Shown here: in pieces, positions 52,501-61,258 of the stretch | How positions within the stretch are numbered: the first letter of the stretch is position 1 | How the letters are laid out: the number at the start of each line of letters is the position of its first letter | Assembly (NCBI GenBank): GCA_003991915.1 | Contig: RQTK01000342.1 | Coordinates: 185,706 to 249,705 of the forward strand | Length of the DNA: 64,000 nucleotides | Reading direction: 5' to 3' | From: Elysia chlorotica | Lineage: Eukaryota; Mollusca; Gastropoda; Plakobranchidae | Made by a program: the position numbers and the translations under genes | Notes under the pieces: model-generated | What the model saw: the letters and a program-made list of their open reading frames with translations, nothing else | Database searches by the model: none | Told to the model about the DNA's origin: nothing

Positions 52501-55500
52501 GTATCCAAATCCTTGTACAAGCTAGTATGGTAGATTTTTGTTGTTGACACTGCAGCAAGGGCAGCCTAGAATTTCTTCCACTTTCTTTTAATCGTTGATA
52601 TTATATTATGCTTCATAAAACTGTTTAATATTGACTATTTTGCTTACGTATTTTTTAATCTAAAACAGAAAGTAATCATCTTAACATTTTTAGAATGCTT
52701 TTATGTAGTTTTAATATTTTTTACTCTCATTTGAACATTGATAAGAACAAAAAAATTAAATGACTGGGGTAAGAAAAGGTGGTGATTGTCCTGTTCTATC
52801 CGAAATACACACACGCATTCAAAGAAACACAGAGACTTTAAAAATTGAAATCAAATTTAAGAAAAAATATCCAATCCATTCGTTCTTTTTCAACTTCAGA
52901 AAGGGATTGAATGGAGCACAGAGGTTTTTCAAATAGTCGTATTAAAATTTTTTCACTCCAACTACATTACAACATATTGATTTTTCAGTCATTTAAAAAG
53001 TAAAAGAAGATGACACACTAAGGATATTGAATAAATTTAAAGAAGATGTTCTCCTGAACTTTTTGGCTGGTATTATGTACTTTCAATCCATGTTAACATT
53101 AGACTTATCAGTCTAAAAACAAACAAAAAATCAAGAGATGATGGTATAATCTCAGAGTGTATGTTACGAAACTGTGAGCATATATATATATTACTGTGAT
53201 ATCATAGTTTCTAATTATTCCCTTGCTATTTTAGCAAACTCCACCAAAAGTATGCATTAAATAAAACGTCCATACTTTTCATTTGTGACAGAGGTTTTGA
53301 TATGAAAACAAACATTTGCTTTACACACGACTTTGCTGGCTTTTTCTTAAACCTTTTTTGAAGAAACCGTACTATCAGAAAACTATGATTTACTTAAAAT
53401 CAGAATGGCCACTTTTCTTAGTTTGGTTTAAGTTTTCGTCTCAAAGGTTTATTCTATTTGTGGAATATTTCAGTTGGTTGTATTTCTAAGTGATTTGCAA
53501 ACCCCTTAAATTGTTTTAAAGAGAGAGAGGCATTATATCATATTAATTTATTTAGAAGATCAATTTTTTATGTTATAACTCTGTCGTTTTTATTGTATTG
53601 TTAACGCAATTGCTTTAACACTGCTGAAAACAGCTGTGATGAAATAAATCCTTTTTTACTTGTTTAAATATTTTATATGTCTAAGATATCGAACTATATA
53701 TTTAATTTCGTTATTACCTTGGAGGGATATATTGCTCTTTTCCTAATTTTTTACTGGATACTGCTGTGTATTACAATCTTCTATGAGCTAGAATAACTTT
53801 GCTTTGATCTTCATCTAAGTAGCTATTGAAAGTAACATTATTGACTGTCCCCCACTTTCATTATAGAGAGATTAATATTAATTTTTTTTCTAAAACGTTT
53901 AGATGAATTGATTTTGTACTGTTCAATCATTTATAAACTGGTAATTGGTATTTTATATTGCTTTTCGTCTAATTTTTTTTTATAGTAATATTGATATTGT
54001 ATTATTGATTTCATTTTTTTATAAATCATACCTTTGAAAGTTACTGTGATTGAAAGTCTGATCTTTTTTCCTCTTTTGATTTCAACTACGCAATACTTTA
54101 AGAAAAGATGCTGTTTTGGGGTGAAGTTTAAATTAAGAACGATATTAAGAACAAAATGCTCTTTGTTCAACAGTACTCTCGCTACTCAATGCTAAACTTA
54201 CAAAATATTATTAAGCTCAGGGTTGCTATGCATTATTGTTTTTGATACTATTAAATAATTTTTAAATTAATTTGATTCGAATTATTTTGTAAATGAGTGA
54301 CATCATCCTTTTTTCACCAAGCACGCACTGTAGTGAATCGAAAAGTTCAATAAATATAAAGCACCAAACTTCAAGCATTGTGTTAGTTGTCATTAAAACT
54401 TGGACGGAAAGTTTGGCTCCCGATATTGATTTGGAGAAGTGAGTTGAATGTGTCGATTTAAATAAACCTCATCCGTTTGCAACTTAACGTTATCGCCAAC
54501 GGGCTCTGGACTAACGTCTGAAAATTTTCACAGGCTATCATACACACAGCTATGACGGGGATATAATACAAAGCACCAAACTTCAATTATTGTAATGGAT
54601 TTCATTTGTCTCAGCCGGTCACATTGCACTGACAACTTCCCAAAATGTTTTGTCAACAAGCTAGCCCGATCGAGCATTGAACTTGAGACCTCCAGATTAG
54701 AACCACCTGCTCTGCCGTTGAGAATATTTGGAGTCGTGTACATGTAGTTTTTTTTCTTTATTAGGCGATAGGTAAAGGAATCTGCACTGGCATCCAATCA
54801 TAGCTCTATCCAAGATTGGCGGAGCCAATGAGCGATCAAGAAAGCCCGCGCCAAAGAGGGTTGATTACGTCATCGGCGTGCAGAGCGCAAAGCCTGCATT
54901 ATTGAATGTTTAAAAACTTATACATTTGAGAAAGATAGGCTGCCTTGTCGTGTTCCTTTTCTGAAGAATTGTTGTACGCAGCATTGTAGCAGAGCAATAT
55001 TCAAATAAGCCTACCAAAAACAACAACAACAACAACAAAAACAACAACAAACAAACAAACAAACAAACAAACAAAAACGTGGAACAAGATACGATTAAAC
55101 TAAAAAACGCCTAAATCTTAGTTTGTAAAGCTTTTGTAAGATTTCCAGGAGGTAATTGGGTCGAATCTAAGTCTCTACTCAGTATGGTCACCACTCATTT
55201 GACTCAACACAATATTAGAAAGAAAATTCATTAGAAAATGATTTATTGGTCAAAATTTCTCAGACAGACCCTCTCACTTAAAATCAATGTTCTCAATCTC
55301 AGCAATTTCAAATTTGATTTTGTTTCTTTTCCTCTTCACACTCAAGTTAAAACAAAGAAAAGTATTTTCATGGCCTAAAAAGGAACATAGGAACACAACA
55401 GTTACTGTGTTCTCGAATCATCACAAGATTTTCTCAAAAATATCCACACTGGTAAAGAGAATGGAGTTTAAAAAATTGTAATGCCTGCAAATCCCAAAAT

Positions 55501-58500
55501 CCTTTGAAAATGAGATACATGTAATTAGTATGGAAGGTGGCAACATAGCACTCTACGAGTCACTGGTACCAGGATTATTTGGAGATTCAACCGTACAGAC
55601 CAAGTCGTTGGACGCCTTTACACATCAACGGATTTAAACCGTATTCTCTCTGCTCAAGTTATTACGCCAGTAACTAACTGGACCACTGGGACAGAAGTGA
55701 TGGAGTGAACACGGGGGAAAAACTTTTATGTGAGTTGTAAAAACACTGAATGAAAACTTTGATTGTAATGGTGATCTGCTATTTTCTTTGACCATATCTC
55801 TATGAGTGTCGCTTCTCTCACATTTTCCAATAATCACCGCAGGCGAGTCTTTGGGTTTTATTCTTTTCATTTTATTTCTGGAATGATTTATTTGCCTTTT
55901 TAAAAGTATCTTTCTTGTGTAATTTTCAGGTACGTTAGTACCGGTAATAATAAACTTTCGTCTTAAAGTAGAATCCATGTGATTATAATAATATCTATTC
56001 AATCGCAATCTTATAAATAAATCATCCAGGTCTTCTTAATCCATGTCGTACTTCTATTTTTTCTTCTTTTAATTTATTTTATCACGGGCGTATCTTTTTG
56101 CTTCATTAATACTTTTTTCCATGCTATGTAAACCCCTTCGGTTGCAAACGTAAGATATAGCTGAGAAAATAGCAGGTCACTAAAAAAATTAACATCGTTT
56201 TTGTAAAATAAATCTTTTATTGTAAAATTATTGTACACGCTTGTGTGGAAATAAAGAAGTTAAATTTTGTTTTATGTACATAAAATTGTGCCGGATTGTA
56301 TCGATAACACATTTTTACATTTCATAGTGCATACCAAAAACTTGGAGAGATTACTTCATGGCTTGGTGGTTTTGCATTTTAAAGGATGCTTAGATTTATT
56401 TTGTATACCAATTTAAGGGGTTTGCATGGTTGAGTTTTTTGTTTTCACGGAATATAATGCTCACGTTTAGATGTTTCAAAAACTAAGAAGGAACCTCTCT
56501 GTAAAATACTCTTCGTGAACTTTTTGCTTGGTCAATAAATTCATAAATTTTTGGTGAAAGAGATTTTAAATTGACAACACAATGGTGTCAATGATTACTA
56601 CAATCTTACTTTCTACCTGCAAAAAAAAGCAAAAATATAAAAACAACAAAGTCCACAGTATTCTTACAGATCTCTTTTATCTAGATCTTGGTGTATACAT
56701 GTATTACTGTTACAACTGCAATATGTACATCTTTTAATTATCATCATTTTATTTATCCGTCTTCTGCTGCTGGTAATGCGCCTCTATCGCCTCGTTTTAT
56801 ACTCCTTCTACTGCTCCACTTCCTCCTCCTCCTCCTCCTCCTCCTCCTCCTCCTCCTCCTCCTTTTTCTTCTGATTCTTCTTTTGTTACCTTTGTTATTA
56901 CGATTGTGTCACCAAATATTAACAATGTCACTTTCAATTATATGTTCTTTTTTAGTGTGTGGCATTTGTTTGGTTATTACACTTACAATATATTTTGTTT
57001 GTTTTGATTAAACGTAAAACTGTACCATTTATCTTTTTTTTTCACTGCCTTGATAATTATCTAAAGCCCATGTGTAAAGGGTTCCTGATTAGAAATCAAT
57101 ACCTAAAATTTATCAATCAAAGGCTGAGACACACTGCATTGCATACACAAAGAAATATGTCATGATGCATCTCAAACGTTTTATTTATTTATTGAAGAAA
57201 AAAAATCAATAGATTGTAAAATGTTATAAATAAGACGATTTATTTTGTCTATGAGTATAAATAATTATGATAAATATCAATGCTGTAGTTCCTAAGCTGG
57301 CAGTTTTAATTACATTGGTTTCTGAACTAACCGACTCTTATTTTGACCTATGCCTGAAGCACTATTTCATTTAAAGTATTCGAAATCTATGTACGATTTA
57401 AACTTTACTATCTTATTCTTAAACATCTATCTATTCGTGCACCTTTATATCTTCGTATCAATTCGTGCATTATTTATTTGTCTTTTTATAAGCGAGTCTT
57501 TTGATTTCGTGACCTATCTATCCACTAAGGTTCCTTTACTTTAATTTTCCTTTTTCTGTCTCATTTTCGGTTAGTCTACTTCTGTTTCATGCATACCTAT
57601 GCAATACTTTCTGGTTCCATCGGTATTACTTACAAAAAGTTCCATCTCCCATCCCTCTCTAACTCCTGGCTCTCGAAAGGTCTGGAAAAAAGTAAGAACT
57701 TTTACCTGTTTTAATTATTTCTATTAGAACTGTGTTGTGGATGCACTTAGCAGAGAAAATTGAACGTCCTGTCGGTGTTGCGACTGAAAGATGGAAATTT
57801 TCTGCCTTCTATGGCATATTTTCTCTTTAATCATTGTTTACACCTCTTTCTTTTAAATTTACCATGCATTTTTATAATGCTAAATTGTGTCATTTTTCCT
57901 ATGCTCTTTTCAAAGCATGAGAGGGCTTTGCGTTCCATAAAACTAATGGAAACTGACAGCAAATTTAGCTTTAGTCACTTATTTGCCTCCTCGTCATACC
58001 TTTCTTTGCTTAAAGAATGCGTTCATTTGCTGTTGTTTTGATTATTTGCATAGAAAAGGTCCACATTGGATTTTTTTTACTTAAGTTTACATTGTTGTTG
58101 CATGCACGTATCACGTTAAATGCCCAACAAACCTCAAATTTTGAATCTCTTTCCGTAAAGAAATGCTTAATAAATGTTTTTTCAGTGTTTCTTCTACTTT
58201 CCATTGTTAAAAAAATAGCGTGCCATCAAAGTGCATGACTGTCATCTGTGTTTAAGCCTTTTCTGTTGTTGTTGTTTTTTTACATTGATTAAGAGGGAAC
58301 AAGCTAGCTTTAACTGATTATGACTTGAGAAAATTCTAAAGACCTTTAGAAATTTAAGTTGACGAAGGTATTAAAATCTATCTATCTATCGCTGTGCCGT
58401 CCCGTCTCCGAGGTGGGCTGTCATTCGGCGCCATCTTTCACGGTCCAAGGCTGCTTCACAGGCTACACTCAGTCGTAACTGGGATGTCTCCTGTATGTTG

Positions 58501-61213
58501 GCAAGCCACGACTGCCTCCTCCTTCCTCTACCACGCTTCCCTTCAACCTTGCCTTCCACAACTCTTTTCTGGATGCTGCAGTGTCTTCTTATATGGCCAT
58601 AGTATGCCAGTTTTCTTCTTTGGATTAGTTGCAGCAGTTCTAGTTTCTGCATGCCAACTTTATCCAAGACCTCCTTATTTGTCACCTTATCTTTCCAAGA
58701 AATTCTGTTCATTCTCCTATACATCCACATTTCCAAGGCATCTATTCTCTTCTCTATAGACTTACTTAATGTCCATGTTTCACTTGCATATAAGAACGGT
58801 GACCACACAAAACATTTCATTGTTCTCAGTCTGGTTGGCAAACTCACTCTTTTGTTGGTCAGTATTTGTGAGTATTTTGAGAAGGCATTTTTGGCGATGG
58901 TGATGCGTCTCTGTATTAAAATATGAATCCAAATATATGGATTATAAACTCAAATGAAAACATAAAAAAATGTTACTTGCAGCATTGGTACTAGTTAACA
59001 ATTTTATAAGAGTAAGATATAGCCAACCTATATTTTGTTGAATCTGTATTAAATTGCATCCACTGGTTAAAGACTACTCTGTATTGAAATTTTTTTAAAT
59101 GCGGCTTTTCTGTTTGAAAGGATAATTAATAATAATTATGTTACTCTTACTACATCATTCTATATTACACAATTTTGCACGGGTTTTCGAAGTTTGGATT
59201 AAAAATTGCAGCAACAGAGGAAAAAAAAACATTGTAATAAAGGGTTTTGCCTTTGGCCATTATACAATTAATGCATAACGCGGTATACAATTTCGGAAGT
59301 GTGCTTTAAATGTTTTACGCAAAACATTTCCACAGTTTAAAACAAAAGCAGTCTTGTTACTCAAACGACTGCATGCAATAAAAACTGAACGCCCGGTTTT
59401 ACTTGAAAGTAGGACATCGAAGCAGATCAAATATCATTTTTTATTTAAATTTAACATGAGACTGAACTTTCTAGACCTATTAAAAAATTTCAACTTTGTT
59501 GCTTCTAAGATTAAACATATTCTATTTGTGCAATTCCCTTTGTTTGAAATCGCTGCTGCTATAAACTCAATTTTGGCACAAATAAATTGTTTTAAACACG
59601 TAATTAATGTATGATTATGATTTGATAAGTGGGTATGAATAATTATAATTTTTGAACTTTTCCCAATTAAAACGAGAATCAAGCAGAAAAATTAGTTAAC
59701 ATCTAAGAGGCTGAGTGTCTTATTTTCTGTTTGGCTTATAACATGAATAATATTTAACCATCAGTATTACGGAGTGCAGTTTTAATGCACATATCTCTCC
59801 CTTGCTCTTCCTTGAAACAGGACGTACATCACGGCTAACAACGTCCCCGCGATAAACAACTCAGTGGACGAGGCCTACAACTTCTACGCATCTCTCAACC
59901 CGCTTGATCCAAGCCTGGCCAACGGTAAGCTTTCATAGTAATGATATTGTTAGATTAGAATAGCTACATCTCTCGAAATGCTTCGTTGATGCAGCCTGCG
60001 TTCAAGGATCAGTTAAGCCACATGGATGACAACCGAAAATGAGTAGAAATGTTGTATAATTATGATAAAACAAGCACCAACTTGAACTTAATGAAGAACA
60101 TATTATTATCATTATTAGATTAGAATGGCTAAAATACTTCTCTTAAAACAATACAGTGCACGCACCTGTGGTCAAGAATCAATTCAGATGAGTTATGCGT
60201 ATCACAGGTTCTCAAGGAAGGTCTTGTTTAGCAATGGGCCCCAAGACTAACGCCTGACATTTTTATACATGAAACAATTCGGGGATACCAGGACTCCTGG
60301 CTCAGCCGGTCACATTACACTGGCACAGGCCCAACCAGTAGGGTGCGACTTTTTTATTGAGTTGGTTTAACTTCCAAAGTCAGCACTATATAGGTTATAT
60401 TGTGGACCGGATCACACAAGCCAATTCGCTGACCATTGATTTTGACCCGAGGACTTCCTGATTGGGTGACCAACGTTCTGCCTTATGCAAGCTCTCTCAA
60501 TGTAAGAGGTGTCCGATGTAATAATGATAATAATGATGATAATAAAATTGAGGATGCGCAGAATGAATATATTCCTTCTGAAGTTCAATTAACAGGTGTG
60601 AATGTGCATCCAAAGACAAATGAATGTGCGGATGAGAGTGTGAATGCGGGTCAAATGAGTTCTAAATCGGTTGAGATTAAACCGAGAAGATCAGGCCGTA
60701 TAAGAAAAGAGCCAGATCGTTTGGTAATTCAATAGATGATATGAAAGTATATTTCATATTTTTGTACTTGTTGCAATTAAGCTTTCATATTATGATTTTA
60801 AGAGAATCAATGTTACGAGTGTTAAGTTTAAAGAATACTAAAGATTACAATGAAATTAAATTTGTCATTTAAATGTTAAAAAGTTCATAGTTTGAAGTCA
60901 CCTTCATAATCAAGTTTTTTGAATTATCTTAATTGTATTAATTATATTCTTTAATGACGTAAGTTCAAAATAAGGATGGAGGGATGTAATAAATGGGAAA
61001 TAATCTTGTATGATTAATATATGTAAATTTCATTGTAACTGTTCTTTATTTTATGTGACGTAATTCTTTATTGTTTTCCGGTCCGCATTGTTTTAATAAC
61101 CTTGTAAGAAAGGCATTCTATTCTAAGAGAGTCATGCTGTCAACATCGTGAAATAAAACCTATGATTTAATTATGAACTTGTGTCTTGAGTTGGTCATAG
61201 ATCTAGTTATTAC

Positions 61214-61258
<45 letters not shown>

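Larger units (their letters stand above)
54873..58371. other. 8.3-kb intron, middle part
   Basis: AT-rich intron with a CAA/CAAA microsatellite (55017-55077) and a CTC microsatellite (56820-56862). ORFs of 124 and 107 codons have no recognisable domain. Confidence 0.5.

Noticed and set aside
55634-56008. 124-codon minus-strand ORF
   Set aside because: No recognisable domain, no promoter or splice support.
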